Assembly (NCBI RefSeq): GCF_024323335.1
Contig: NC_066584.1
Location: 429,326,319 to 429,390,318, forward strand
Reading direction: 5' to 3'
DNA: 64,000 bases
Source: Lathyrus oleraceus
Lineage: Eukaryota; Streptophyta; Magnoliopsida; Fabales; Fabaceae
The notes beneath the pieces are model-generated. The model was not told the DNA's origin. It saw only the letters and a program-made list of their open reading frames with translations, and did not search any database. A program made the position numbers and the translations under genes. Below, in pieces: positions 12,567-25,659 of the stretch (within the stretch, counting starts at the first letter, position 1; each line of letters starts with the position of its first letter).

Positions 12567-12900
12567 TAGAACCTGGTCCTCGCAACCTTAAAGGTATTAT
12601 TTATATGCATTAGGGAGAAACGGTGATCGACCAAGACATTGAGGTCATTTTTGTTAATGAACCTATGATTCCTCCTCTTATGGTGGATATAAAGGGATAG
12701 AAACATATCTTTCTCAATTCCTTTCAGTGGCCTTAAGGTAGAACCTGGTCCTCACAACCTTGAAGGCGTTATCTATCTGCATTAGGAAAAAAGGTGATCG
12801 ACAAAGACATCAGGGCCATTTTTGTTGATGAATCTCTGATTCCTCATCCTATGGTGGTTCGAAAAGGGACAAAAAATATCCTTCTGAAACACCTTAAGTA
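12567..12900 (+). repeat. Tandem duplication of about 165 bp in element D
   Basis: Two diverged copies, each starting AGAACCTGGTCCTC and running through GGTGATCGAC, GACAT and a TTTTTGTTRATGAA block to CCTMTTATGGTGG. They start near 12568 and 12734. The duplication lies directly upstream of the gag remnant. Confidence 0.8.
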
Positions 12901-12939
12901 GAATAATCAACTAAAACCCCGTATGGAAGGAACTTCTAA

Positions 12940-13800
12940 AACCATTACGAATGGAGACATATGATGGAATGATTGATCCCATTGAGCAAGTGGAACTAGT
13001 CAATGTTCTCTTGAATTTTAGGGAAGCAACGGGCCTTGAAAAATGAAAATTATTTGTCCTTACTCTAAAAGTAAGGGCTACATATTGGTTTAGAGGGATG
13101 AGGAATGAATCAATTTGTTCATGTGGATAACTTCATAGATGTTATTTTGCATACTTGATGACATCTTGAAGGAAACCCAAGTTAGTGGAAATCCTAGTAT
13201 CCATCAAACAGAGGAAAGACGATGATCCTATATTTTGAGGTTCAATGGAGAAGCAATATTGGCCAAGTACGTTGATGATGAGATGAAAAAGTATTTGTTA
13301 AGTCTTAGACACTAACCAGGGTCCAAATTCTCCATTATTATTGGATTTATTCCCCCTAAAACCTTCAACAACCTACTAGAAAGGGTAAATAAGTATATAT
13401 AATACAAAGAAAAGTTGAGCACAAGTAAGGAAATTTATGTTAGAGGGTTTTAAAAAGTGGAGATGAGTAAAAGGGGAGTTAAAGAGACCAAATAGGGAAA
13501 CAAAAAGATAAATGGCATTAAGAAACATTTTAGGCGTAGTCAATTGCACCCCTATGAATGCTTTGAGAGAATGCATAAACGCATAATTTTGAGAAGAACA
13601 AATTGAAACAGACAAACCTATTTGGGCATGTCCTGTGGTGAATAAATCAGAGTACAATTATTTCCACGTATGTAAAGGATATAACATGGTAGAATGTGTA
13701 CAATTGAAAAATATCATCAAAGACTTAATTGGGAAAGGCAAGTTATCTAGATTTTCCCATCATGACAAGATCAAACCCAAGAAACATTCTGATAATGAGG
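12940..13800 (+). pseudogene. Decayed gag of a Tat-lineage retrotransposon (element D)
   Basis: Conceptual translation across several frames gives pieces of a Ty3/gypsy capsid in the expected order. First comes a segment with the RATYWFRG pattern (around 13070-13100), then an R-F-N-G-E segment (around 13230-13270) of the kind that follows the charged helix in Tat gag. Next is a PPKTFNNLLERVNKYI-like segment (around 13355-13400), then a knuckle-like region, YNYFHVCKGYNMVECVQLK, at 13650-13710, followed by a basic tail. Many stops and frameshifts separate the pieces, so this is an old fossil. In intact relatives the product coats element RNA in cytoplasmic particles. Confidence 0.75.
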
Positions 13801-14199
13801 AAGAGAATGAGGTATTGATCACATACTTCATCGTTAAAGGAACTTTCAATGAATGGGAAATATTACCCATTTTAACGAGCATCAAGGTAAAGACAATGTA
13901 GTTATGATAGATACCCTCTATTAATATCGGGGTAGATCCAAGGGACACAGAAGAAGCAGAAAATATGGGTGAATATTTGGACGAAATATTCCATACCAGA
14001 CCATGTTTTCCATAATTAGGGTGGTTTAAGTAGGATTCTCTCATTCCGAAGAGGCCTACTATAACTCAATAAAAAGAAAATAAAGAAACGTTGACGTAGG
14101 AGTAGAAGAAATGAAAAAAAGACATCCATAAAATGTCTACGCCCATTTATTTTTAAGAAAATAGCTAGTTAACAGGATACTTAACTCTCTCATCTAGTT

Positions 14200-14424
14200 T
14201 CTAATAAAGGCCTTTATGACCAATTATGATGTGTGAAGAGTTTCGATAGGCAAAGGAAGCTTATATGATAAAGTGTATGCTAATATCCTAGAAGTTTACA
14301 TTTAACTCAAGAAATTCTCAGTCTGGATAGAGGTCAATCTCCAAGGATTCAATGGATTGAAAACAATTCCATGGGGGTATGTAAAAATGATGGTGTGTTT
14401 TGGAAGGAAGGAAACTGAGAAAAT
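14200..14424 (+). pseudogene. Decayed protease fragment of element D
   Basis: A short frame around 14315-14420 reads like the segment after the active site of Tat-type aspartic proteases (residues LQGFNGLKTIPWGYVKMMV). No intact D-T/S-G active site is visible upstream. The homology stops near 14424, where the LTR of element C appears to start. Position and orientation fit the gag remnant just upstream. Confidence 0.5.
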
Positions 14425-15781
14425 TGTTCCCAACTTAATATATATACACTCAATATATATCTCTCGATCAATAAATCAAGTGCATCAAGCTTAAATCAAG
14501 TTCTCATACACTCAATGGATTGATCATCAATAAATCAAGTTCTCATACACTCAGTATCTCTCTCTCCATCAACAAACAAGTGTATTGTGGCCTAATCACA
14601 AGTGCATCAAGCTTCAGTTTCATTTGGCTCACAAATTAGGGTTTCTCAACAACATTCAATTTCATCTGAGAATTTTGATCAAGACATAATCTCAAGCCTT
14701 GAGACATGACTCAACACACTCAAGTACATCCTTAGAGCCCATCCATAATGTTCAATTGGCTCAAGAGTTTGAATTCATTGAAGATCAAGAAATTCAAATT
14801 CATCTGATACACAACCAATGCATTGCAAAGTCAAACCTTTGACTTTTGAGATTTATGATCAAATATGAACCTTGTCAAGTTAAATTTCATGAGTATACGT
14901 TTAATTGATGAACTTGATCAAGAAAAATCAAGATAAATGAGGTTACTTGCAAAAAGGGCAATCTTGAAAACATTGAAAATTCACTAAGTATCCAAATTTC
15001 ATGTTCAAGTGCACTACTTTCTCAAGCCATAACTTCCAATCCAAGCAGCCATTTTATTTGATCTAAAGCACAAATGAAATCTCTTGTTCCATAATTCAAC
15101 CTTGTACTAGAGGGTTGATTCCCTAAAAGTGCAAGGATTTTGAGTTATGAGGCCATAAAGTTGGTGTCTCAAATTGAAACACTTAGAAAACTTTCAAGTC
15201 AGCTTTGATCCCTAAAAAGTAATAAACTTTACAACCAGTTTTTATCATGATCCACTTTGATTCATAAAAAATTCAAAACATGAAAGTTATAGAGCATGTC
15301 TTGGACTTTTCAAAAAGTACAAATACATTTTTCCCATGCATGAGCTATGAGTTTCGAAAATGGGAAGTTAGGGTTCCAAACTTGAATTTCAAGTCATGTT
15401 CATGATGAATTCTTGGAGGAAAACCATTTCAAATGTGAAATCTCTTGATTTCAGGTCCTCTTGTGTATGAATCTCTCTATAATCATATGTTTATATGAAT
15501 CCTAAGTGCATTACACAAATATTTGAGGTTTTGTCCATGCATTATACCATTTATGGATGAATTTGCAAGAGGTCACATTACTACTTTGATAAAGCAAGAT
15601 TTATGCTAACAACTCACTCTTTCACCCTTGAAACTTGTCCCTAAAGATGACAAACAATCTTAAGTAAACATGACAAACTCCTTGAAACTCCACAATTCAT
15701 GCAAACTTCTCATTCATTCTCAACCAAAACCATAACTTCACAACTTTTGTTTCTAACCAGTTCCAATCCCCACTTTTTCCC

Positions 15782-15790
15782 TATAAATAG
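15782..15790 (+). promoter_or_regulatory. TATA box of LTR C
   Basis: TATAAATAG in the context CCCTATAAATAGAGGG, a textbook plant core promoter sequence. It lies 114 bp before the splice-donor candidate at 15896. It likely marks the U3/R region, with the start of transcription about 30 bp downstream. Confidence 0.6.
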
Positions 15791-15895
15791 AGGGATCCCT
15801 TAAGCCTCAACAATTACCCCTAAACAATAAGGTTGGTAGAATCTCTCTATTATCTCTGTAGTAGCTAAGAAGAAGCATTAGACTTTCTCCAATAG

Positions 15896-15901
15896 GTAAG
15901 T
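15896..15901 (+). promoter_or_regulatory. Putative 5' splice donor in LTR C
   Basis: AATAG|GTAAGT, a strong plant donor consensus, 114 bp after the TATA box. It parallels donors in the other LTR families of this window. Confidence 0.4.
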
Positions 15902-16299
15902 GAACTTACACTTGAAAACTATTGTGCATGCATCATTCTTGAATATTTATTGAAGTAAAAATGTAGTACATGGTGTGTTTTTTATATGTTTGCTACTGTG
16001 TGCATTATACCATGCTCATGCATTGAGATTTCATTGTTTGAAAATTAAAAGTGCAGTTCTGGTTTTTGCCTTGGCACACTTTGTACATTGAGTTTTAGGA
16101 TGCGATAATGATACCATTATATTCCTTGCAAAAAATAGAGAAATTTAGGTTATTACAGTTTTTAATTTCATGGAAAATTGAGAGAGTTATGGTTGTTGGA
16201 TGTTTGAGAGAAAAATTGAAAAGAAATTGAAAGAAACATGCAAGAACACGAGGAAGAAGATGATGAGTTGGTGTCATTTTCCAATTTCTGGAACCTTTT

Positions 16300-16439
<140 letters not shown>

Positions 16440-17479
16440 GTTTGTAAATTAATTAATGGATGTATTACCATCCCAGAGGTTAGAGTGTGCGTGTTAAGGC
16501 TTTGAGTGCGCAAGAGGTATGTGGTTCAAATTCCCATTGCCCCAAATCCATTTTTATTCACTGTTTTGTTTTGCCTATATATTTTTGTTATTTTTCATAA
16601 CTTCAAAGACTCATAACTTGATGATCCCTAAGCCTTTTTTAGACACTCTTTTTGCTATGTGTTCATAATTTTGTCTATTTTATGATGGTGAAAAGAAATT
16701 CCATAACTAATTTATTTTTCACATACTTATGCTTGTCTAAATTTGGTACCTTTTTAGGATTATTTTAGGGTTTCAAATGACCTTCTTTGTTGATACTTTA
16801 ATTTTTCTTGATCACCGTGACTTTTATGAATGTTGCGTATCATATATGAACTTTGTTTGATGTTGTTAATATGTGCTTATTGGTTTTGACCTAATTTTGA
16901 CTTACTTTAATGTATGTTTACATGTTTATGTGCTTTGAACTTTTGTTACTATGTCATGAACTTGTGTGTGCTTATTTTGCCATTGATCCATGATTCACAT
17001 GTCATTCTTTCATGTATTTTTGAACCTTTGTGTGCATGTGTTTCCTTGTGTTTGTCTTTGTTTATGTGTTTACAAATGCTATAAACCTGTAATAACATGT
17101 CTTTGTATGACTTGTATGCTTACATGTTCAAACCATTTGTATGATGTTGAACCTTTGATTGTGATCATATTGAACCTTAACATGCATGTCTTGAATACCT
17201 TAACTTTTTTTCATCATTAAGTTGATGTTATGTCTAAACCATGTCTTACTTCATGCATATACATGTTTATTCATACTTATTATGACATCCATATACCTGT
17301 TCATGAATTGTTATGTCATTCATCTTTGTTTCTTCATGATGATATATCCATGTCATTCATATTCATTTTAACTTTATACATCTTTGATTGATGTTGTTGT
17401 ATATTTGTTCATGTTCACATGTTATACATATGTGTTTACATACCATGCTTGATATTATTATGATCATGCTTTCATATCT

Positions 17480-17790
17480 TTGTTGATGTCATGTATGAAC
17501 ATCTTCTTCAGTTATTTATCTTTGTAGATGTCATGCTTGAACATCTTCTTTATCATGTGCTTATATTTGTTGATGTCATGTATGAAAATCTTATTCATTT
17601 TCTTATCTTTGTGGATGTCATGTTTGAACATCTTATTTATACTTTTTTGTCCTTGTTGATGTCATGCTTGAATATCTTCTTTACCATTTGTTTATCTTTG
17701 TTGATGTCATGCTTGAACATCTTCTTTATCATGTGCTTATATTTGTTGATGTCATGCTTGAACATCTTCTTCATTTGCTTATTTTATTTT
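17480..17790 (+). repeat. Degenerate 45-bp tandem repeat in LTR C
   Basis: About seven copies of a roughly 45-bp unit (42-45 bp), each anchored by GATGTCATG followed by TTGAACATCTTCTT or a variant. Because 45 is a multiple of three, the array keeps a long frame with a repeating ~15-residue pattern (VDVMLEHL...). I regard this as fortuitous. Confidence 0.85.
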
Positions 17791-18396
17791 TACCTTTTTT
17801 CCCAAATTCAAGGTAAAGACCTCATTATTGACATAATTTCATAGATAGTTTAGAAATCCCCAGTTCCCCTTTGACCTTGTTAGAGTCATTCTCACATTCA
17901 ACTTAGATTTAAGTAAGAGTTTGTAACTCTTGTAAGTATGTTTGTTATGAACACTTACTTCCCCATTTGGAACCTTGATCACTACCAAGTGTTCTTTCAC
18001 CCTTAGTTAGGTGAACTACGGTTGCTATGATTCCATCCTTATAAGGATACGTAGGAAGATGATCGCGAAGTTTTGCCGAGCAAACTTAATAAAACCTTTA
18101 GGTCCTTCCCAATAAAATATTTCCAAACAATAGAAAACAAACAATAACATAACACAAATACTTTCAAAAGTTTCCTATAGGATACTATAGATACTGAGGA
18201 TGCTAATACCTTCCCTTAGTATAACCAACCCCCGAACTTTAGATCTCTCCGCATTGTTCTTACATTGCACAATTAGGGTTTTATTCGACCTTTTCCCTTT
18301 ACCTTGGATAAATTAAAGTTCGGTGGTGAACATTTCAATGTTTTTTGATTCAATTTAATACAATAGCTTGATATCTGATTCTCACCATGACAGAAA

Positions 18397-18414
18397 TGGC
18401 GACTTCACTGGGGA
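18397..18414 (+). promoter_or_regulatory. Primer binding site of element C
   Basis: TGGCGACTTCACTGGGGA starts 4 bp after the LTR end. It differs by two adjacent-region substitutions from the intact site of Ogre A (TGGCGACTCTGCTGGGGA). This type is complementary to a plant tRNA-Arg 3' end in Ogre elements (family knowledge). Minus-strand DNA synthesis would be primed here. Confidence 0.85.
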
Positions 18415-19150
18415 AAAAGACATTGTAAGAGGGTTAAGCCTATTCTGATTATATTTGTGTTGTTATTATTAGTTGTTTGCCTTGTTTGTTTGGATTCTTT
18501 GTTTTGGGTGATCCATTGTATGGTGAGGTAAGTCCTAACCCGAACTTGAGTGTACATAAATAAGATAGGATGTGGTATAGTCAAGAAGGCTTATAGGGCG
18601 TTTAATCCCAAATAAGCTGACTTGAGAATCCACCACTCATGTGAAGGTTCCATTTACAATTAGTATTGTTGATCAAGCAATTGTGAAAACACATACTATA
18701 TTGATTTGGGTAACCTGAGAAGCTGAGGAACCTAGTAACCCCTTTACCCCACTTGGTCTTTAGGATGTAGTGCAATGACTATGAAGGTGTAAATCCGAAA
18801 TAGTTGATACGCGATACTACACTCAAAGGAGATTCTCTTGAGAATATTATTAATTCCCGAGTAATTGGCCTGTTGATAATATCTGAAAGATGGGTCAATG
18901 ATTTTTGGGAACCTTTGTAGAACCTGTTGCGTAGGTACAAAATAAACCCATAGTACATTTGGGATGGTTAGACCCATGGCCTCATGCTCGCGACGTCGAA
19001 CCTTTGAACCCTATTTGTGTGTGACCCTTGTTTATGTGTGACCCTTGTTTGTGTGTTTGTGCATTCATGCACCCGTGCATCATAAACATCATTTTTCTAA
19101 CAAAGTTTTCAAGGAACTTAGGAACTTTTGTTGCAAACATTAGGTTTATC
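18415..19150 (+). other. Leader of element C
   Basis: Untranslated region between the primer site and ORF1. It is collinear with the leader of Ogre A (38344-39347). Shared landmarks are ACTCGAGTGCAC-like and GATAATATCYGAAAGATGGG segments (18880 here, 38855 in A). No gene is seen. Confidence 0.7.
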
Positions 19151-20594
19151 ATGGATTTTGGAAGGAAAAAGACTCAAAAGTACACTTTCAAGAGTCCTAA
19201 GTTAGAAGACCTAAGGAGATTGGGATCTTTGGTTGTTGACATAGAGGCTTTCAGCAAAAGATATGGACATTTTCTCTCTCTTTTGAAGATCAACATGGAA
19301 GATGGACTTCTTTCTACTTTGATTCAGTTTTATGATCTCGTGTATCACTGGTTCACTTTCCCTGACTATCATCTTATGCCAACACTTGAAGAATACTCTC
19401 ATTTGATTGGTGTTCCTATTTCTAGTCAAGCTCCATTTTCTGGTTTGGAGGAAGATCCCAAAGATCAAGACATTTTATAGGCTAATCACTTGAAAATGTT
19501 AGAGATCAGGGATCACATGACCACAAAAGGAAAAATGCTTGGTTTGACAGTTAAGTTTCTAATGAGCAAAGCTCAGTATTTTTTATAGAATTAGGAGTGT
19601 GGATGCATTTGAGGCTGTTTTTGCTCTACTTATCTATGGACTTTTCCTCTTTCCTAGTTTTGATTACTTCGTTACCATGATCAAGATCTTCTTAATAGGA
19701 AATCCAGTTCCTAATTTTCTTGTCGATGCCTATCATTTTGTTTATATGAGGAATTCTTATAGCGGAGGAGTGATTACATGCTGCGTGCCTATGTTGTACA
19801 AGTGGTTTATTTCTCACTTGCCTAGGTCTCATGCTTTTTGGGATCTTAAGGATGGTATTTTATAGTCATAGAAGATTATGTCACTCGCACATTCAAATAT
19901 TGTTTGGTATAGTCGTGACTATGATGGAGTTAGTATCATTGATAGTTGTAGAGGATTTTCTAATGTACCTCTTCTTGGTACAAAAGGAGGCATCAGTTAC
20001 AACCCAATCCTAGCTCGTCGTCAACTCGGTTATCCAATGAGAGATAAGCCAAAGAATTCTCACTTGGAGGGTTTGTTCTTTAAGGAATGTGAAGATTGCA
20101 AAGCGCTCAAAGAGAAGATTGCGCACGCTTGGCGCGATGTTCATAAGCTAGAAAAGAAAGTTTTTGGGAAGACAAATTGTGTCTCTTTAGAACCTTACCT
20201 TAAATGGGTGCAAGATAGGGCCATCATCTTGAAAATGCCTTATCCTCACAAAGAGCCTTTGCCTTTAGCTGACAAAGAACCTACCTATATCTTCATGACT
20301 GATGCAGAGAAGTTAAAGATTGCTTTGACCAAAGCACAATGAGAAAGGGACACTTGGAAGAACAAGTATCAAATCATCACCAATGAGGATGAAGAACTTC
20401 AAAGGCAGTTGAAGATGAATAATGAAGAAAATCTCTCCAACAAGAAGAGGAAGGTGCAAGAGGATTTATTTTCCTCTGGCATTCAGTCAGATACTCCTTG
20501 GAAGTTGATCGTGGACAAGCCCGTGCTCGAGAAGGCTGAGATGGAAGAACAAATTAAGAATCCCAACTTGAGATTGCTAGGGGAATCTCCTTAG
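19151..20594 (+). pseudogene. ORF1 of element C, broken
   Basis: Homologue of the intact 482-aa ORF1 of Ogre A (39348-40796). ATG 19151 is chosen because the residues after it (M-D-F-G-R-K-K-T-Q-K-Y) align with the start of A's protein. The frame stops at 19480 after the conserved TLEEYSHLIGVP segment. It resumes in other frames at about 19599-19865 (DAFEAVFALLIYGL, LYKWFISHLPR) and 19878-20342 (ISYNPILARRQLGYP), and ends in a coiled-coil-like tail around 20594. At least one frameshift and several stops are present. The Ogre ORF1 product has no established function. Plant genome annotations carry related proteins as a domain of unknown function with resemblance to the plant mobile domain; I recall this as DUF7745 but cannot check it here. 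Confidence 0.85.
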
Positions 20595-20897
20595 GACTTT
20601 GTTTAGATTTATTTAGCTTTGTTTAGAAGTTTTGAAAGTGTACTCAAACTTTTTAACTCTCTTTGATTAATGAAATGAGTTTCTTTTGGTCATTGTTATT
20701 TTCCTTTTGATGTTTGCAATTATCTCTTAAGTTCCTTGAAACTTTTAAAATTTGTGTTTTCATTGCATTCATGCATATGTCATCACAGTTGCATTTTTTT
20801 CTCAAAATAAAAACTCATTCCCGTCATTTATTCTCCAATAGTTTCCACACTGAGACCCTCACACCAGTACAACACCAGAGCTCAAGCCCGACGTAGA

Positions 20898-22995
20898 ATG
20901 GCCGAGCAAGAGCAAGATATGGAAAGAGTCAATGAAGAGCTTACAGATGTACATGGGAATATATGTTAAATCATGGAGATGTTGCAAGTAATACATGCAA
21001 ATATGGATACTCAACCAATAATTGTTTATGAGATCGTCAATCCGGTGATTAATCCTTAGCCAACAGTTACTACTCCAACAACTTGGCCTCCCTTTGGTCT
21101 TCCTCATGGTTTTATGCCTCCTCCTCAAGGACAGTCCACTCAGCACACAATTCCACTAACTACTAAAGTTAATCAAGTGGTTTCCACTTTTTCACCCACT
21201 GCCATGCACACTCGAGTTCAACTGTACTTCGATGATCATCAACAAGTGTATGATATACCTGATATGTCTGAAGAAGGTGATGAAAGACATGAAAAGCTGA
21301 GAGAAAATGTTGAAACTATTGAGAAAAGGCTGAGAGCAATAGAAGGTGATCAGATCTTTGGTGCTGCTGCCAGAGAAATGTGCCTTGTATCTTGATTGGT
21401 GATCCCCGCAAAACTCAAGACACCCAACCTTGATCAATATGAAGGAGCTACTTGTCCCAAAAGTAATCTCATCATGTACTATAGAAGGATGGCAGCTCAC
21501 GTGGACAATGCCAAACTCATGATCCACTGTTTCCAATACAGTTTGAAAGGTGTCTCTTCCAAATGGTACTTGACCCTTGATCAGACTCGCATCCATTGTT
21601 TCCAAGATTTGTATGATGCTTTCATCAAACAATACAAGTACAACATGGATCTAGCTCCTGATAGAAGGAAGTTGTTGAGTATGTCCCAAAAAGATTATGA
21701 ATCCTGTAAAGAATATGCACAAAGGTGGAGAGAGGCTGCATCTCAAGTGGAACCTCCATTAACTGAAAAAGAATTGGTAGATTAGTTCATCGACACAGTG
21801 CGACTAGAATTTTTTTGAAAGGATGGTGGGAATCGTGACTTCAAGTTTTTCTGACTTGGTGGCTATGGGTATCAAAGTGGAACGTGGCTTTAAAAATGGC
21901 AAGATGATTATTCCAGCTAGTAATTCCAACAACAACAATACCAAGAAATTCTCTAGCAGTTTCCATAAGAGAAATGAGGGAGAAACAAATGCAGTGATGG
22001 GTAGTAGAAGAAATAATCAATCTTGGAAAAAGCAACAATCTTTTACTCAACAACAGTATGTTCAACAACCACAGTTTGCTCAACAGCCGTATGTATAAGC
22101 TATTACACCAACTTTCAATCAACAAGTCCTAGTGTATCAGTCGACTCATGCAGTTCCAATCTTTCAAACAACACCCAACGCTCCAACTTATCAACAAGCA
22201 CCCAATGCTCCAACTTATCAACAAAGGACTCCAGCTCCGCGCCAAAATGTTCCATTTCAAAATAGAAGACAAGGTGAAAAACCTCAGATTCCTCAGATTC
22301 CTATGTCTTACACTAAATAATATTCGTCATTGTTGAAGAAAGGGTTAGTTGTTCCAAGACCTTTGGGACCTCCACCAGATCCTCTCCCATCATATTACAA
22401 TCCTAATGCACATTGTCCGTTCCATGAAGGCGCCCAGGGCATGATTTGGAAGGTTGTTATGCCTTAAAACATATTGTAAGGGAAGTGATTGAGAAAAAGA
22501 TTCTTTCATTTGGGGATACCGGTCCGAATGTCAAAAATAATCCTTTGGCCGCTCATGGGCATGTGAATGCTATTGATGATGAGCCTGATGAAAGTATGAT
22601 TCTTGATGCAACTAAAATCAAGACTCCGCTCAGAGATTTTCATGCAAAGTTAGTGAAGGTAGGTTTGTTGAAGAATTGCCACAAGAGTTGTGAAGAATGT
22701 ACTATTGGTCCTAAAGGATGTAAAATGGTCCGAAAGGATATTCAAGAATTGATTAACCAAGGTGTGTTGCAAGTAAGCAGTCATATGAAAAAGAATGAGG
22801 TAGTAGGGATTGAACCCATCTTCAATATACCCGAGTCAAGTACTACAACACCAGTCTTCAACATGCCAGGGCCAATATTCAACATTCAAGATTCTACTGT
22901 TGTTCAACCAATTTTCAACATTCCATAACCATGAACCAATATTCAATATGCCTAAGCCAATGGTTGTCCAAAGGCCTAGTTCTTTTCCTTTTGAG
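20898..22995 (+). pseudogene. gag (with zinc-knuckle-like tail) of element C, broken and cut off
   Basis: Starts at ATG 20898 (MAEQEQDMERVNEEL). As in A, homology continues upstream of the ATG (YNTRAQARRR compared with YYTRANSAR), so the real start may be upstream or reached by splicing. The capsid core is at 21396-21785 (LIMYYRRMA...MIHCFQYSLKG...FIKQYKYNMDLAPDR), followed by Q/N-rich repeats at 22020-22290 (QQPQFAQQPY; three NAPTYQQ copies). A knuckle-like segment and an SCEECTIGPKGC segment lie in the 22446-22928 frame. Stops at 21393, 21785 and 22098, plus frame changes, inactivate it. At 22800-22950 a short NIPE/FNMP repeat expands. The reading frame is severed at 22995 by later insertions, and the rest should lie beyond 64000. 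Confidence 0.85.
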
Positions 22996-23000
22996 AATAC
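22996..23000. other. Target-site duplication AATAC, left copy
   Basis: AATAC immediately before the TG of the solo LTR at 23001. The right copy is at 32264-32268, directly after the LTR's CA. Five bp is the standard length for Ty3/gypsy insertions. Confidence 0.9.
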
Positions 23001-24715
23001 TGTAATACCCCAAAATTTACCCTTCATTTTTCCTGGAAGCATGGGATTATGTTTTACACCTCATTAGCATCATACTAGGTCATACTCATTGCATACTACA
23101 TTAGTGACATGGAAATTAGGTTTTGATTGATCACTCCTTAACAGAAGGAGCCCACACAAAGCAAGGTTGAGATTTGGATTTCATTTTCTAAATATACAAG
23201 TCTCAAGGGTCTCAGGAGGTCTCCAGGTATCTTATTATGGTCTACAGTTCATTAGTGAAGGATTCAGAGCTATCAGAGTGTTCATCTGAATTTAATCAGG
23301 AGATTAGGGTTTCATGGCTACCTGCAACAGGCAATGTTTGGTTGGAAGTAGATGGGCTTATCTATGTCATGATTGGAGAGGCATCTTGGCCTAGGAAGAT
23401 TCGCAATTATCTCAGAAAGATCCATTGGCAAGTAGTGCAATCAGTTCCTGATCATTTTGCCCTAAATTAGGATTTGGTTTAAAATCAGTTTATTTCTGAT
23501 TCTTGGGGTGAAACTCTTTTCCATGGCCCTCCATATGTCCACAAGGGTCTACATACAAAAAATCAGCTCTTTATTTGAGCCAGAGGTGCTTCAATTGATC
23601 ATCGGAATCGGGAATCTGACAGTTTGGGAAAAGTCAACTATGGGGCCAGAAAAGTCAACTCCTGACATTTTGAGAGTGGAATCTCAAAATTCATGCCTAG
23701 GGGAGACTACATGTGTAATTTGATCAAGGTTGGATCATGGATTCATCATTTAATCAGGAATTGGAAAAGTTACTTAATTTGGAAATGGTTGACTTTCCAT
23801 TTATGGCAAGTTTTCATGATTGTTGCACTCACTTTAAGCCCATTTTCCATCAAGATAAAAGCTCCATTTGAAAATCTCTCCAACATGAACGTTGTTCCTC
23901 TTGTTCCAAGCTTTCGAGAGATATAAAGTTTGTTCCATTTGGATTAATATTGAGAAAGTTATGCTTAGTTAAAGTGAGACATGTTTTTAGGACACTTAGA
24001 AAACTTTCTAAGTCCAAAATCTTCAAAGTTTGTCAAGACTTATTGGCCAGTTTACTTGCACTTCAAGGAATCATTTGAAAATGTTTTCTTCACAAAGGTT
24101 GTACCTTGCCATGTCCTATTTCATATCCTTTTAGAATCATCTCATTTGGATCCATGGTTTGAGAGATACATTCACCTAAAGTGGGCACCATGACATGACT
24201 TTCTATGCAGATTTTAGGCCAAATTGGCCCAGCCAGTTCTGCATGATGAAACCTGAACTTGAGGCCCATTTTCACCTTCTTCCATTCATTATTTCAACTT
24301 GTGCTCAACATGAAAGTTACTAAGCTCCATGATATCTTGCTAATGTTTGCATTATTTCTCCAATTGGTGACTTGAGCATAAAGTTACATGGCCATAAAGT
24401 CACCATCTTGGACTATTTTCTTACTTGCCAAGCCATGCATAAAATAAGCACACGTTCTTTCCTCATTGGCCATGCTTTGGATATTTACTCACTTAAATTT
24501 GACCCAAAATAACAATATTTCACATGCCCTAATACACCTCACTTCACACTTTTATTCTCATGGATATCATTTATTTAAAAAGCCCATGGAAACACTTGAT
24601 CCACCACTATTTAGAAGCTACAAACCCTAAACCTAACGGGGCATTGGAAATTCGTACCAAGGCAAGGCAAAGAGGTGACATAGAAGATCTTGAAGTGAGG
24701 CACATCTATCACTAG

Positions 24716-24721
24716 GTAACT
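24716..24721 (+). promoter_or_regulatory. Putative 5' splice donor in the solo LTR
   Basis: ACTAG|GTAACT, about 150 bp after a TATA-like TATTTAAAAAG (around 24570). It is weaker than the donors in the other LTRs but holds the same relative place. Confidence 0.3.
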
Positions 24722-25659
24722 CTATCACTCTTTTTTCCATGGCCATGAATGGTATACCTATGCTTATTATTGTTCACCATGCTAGGCTTATCATTGTTTA
24801 CCATGCTCATCATCATATTCCTTTTCATGTTAATCATATGTTTGTGTTAATGCTATCGATTTGTGTTGCTGAATTTTTACCTTTAGCCGTGTCCATGTTG
24901 ACCTCTTGTGGTCAACTTTTCTCCATGATTAAGCTATTATTTCTACTAAAACAAGATACCATGTTATTCTACACATTCCATACTTGAACTTTGGTTTTTA
25001 TTTCATCTCATTTGGTGCCCTATAGTGCTTGTATTTTGTTGTGGAAGATTGGAAAAATTCATTGTGTTTCACGTGTCCTAGCTCATGCATGGCATTAGGG
25101 TTTGGTTGGATGAAGAAGATGATGCAGTGTCATTTCGTGAGCCGTTAGATCCATCATGCATGTTTTAATCATAGCCATCTATTTGTATTTTGTATTGTAG
25201 TGACTTAATGAAAGTTGCCCAATTGATAACCATGTCACATGCTTTTAAAAAATAAAATGTATATTTTAGTTGTTTCACATGCGGACTTAAAATTGTTTGG
25301 ACTGGGCCCACGCCTGGCCCATTAGCATCATTCATGTCCACTTTTATTTTCTTTTTAATTCACATCTATTTTTCTGTTTTGATTTTAATTATTTAAAATA
25401 TTTTCTTTGTCCATTAAATTACCCAAAAATATTTTTCATATTTCTTAATGTCTTATTTAATTTTATTTAATTTTTATTTCGTATTTATTTAATGTTAATA
25501 TTTTATTTTAATTATTTATTCCAAATGGTCCATTTTAACACACTTTTTTTTCTTGATTTTATTTTATGACTTAAAATTATTTTTTGATTTTTGGGATGAA
25601 GGTTGACCAATGTCCCATGGTCAACCTGACCTTTTCTTGGAATTTTATTTCCCATTTTC

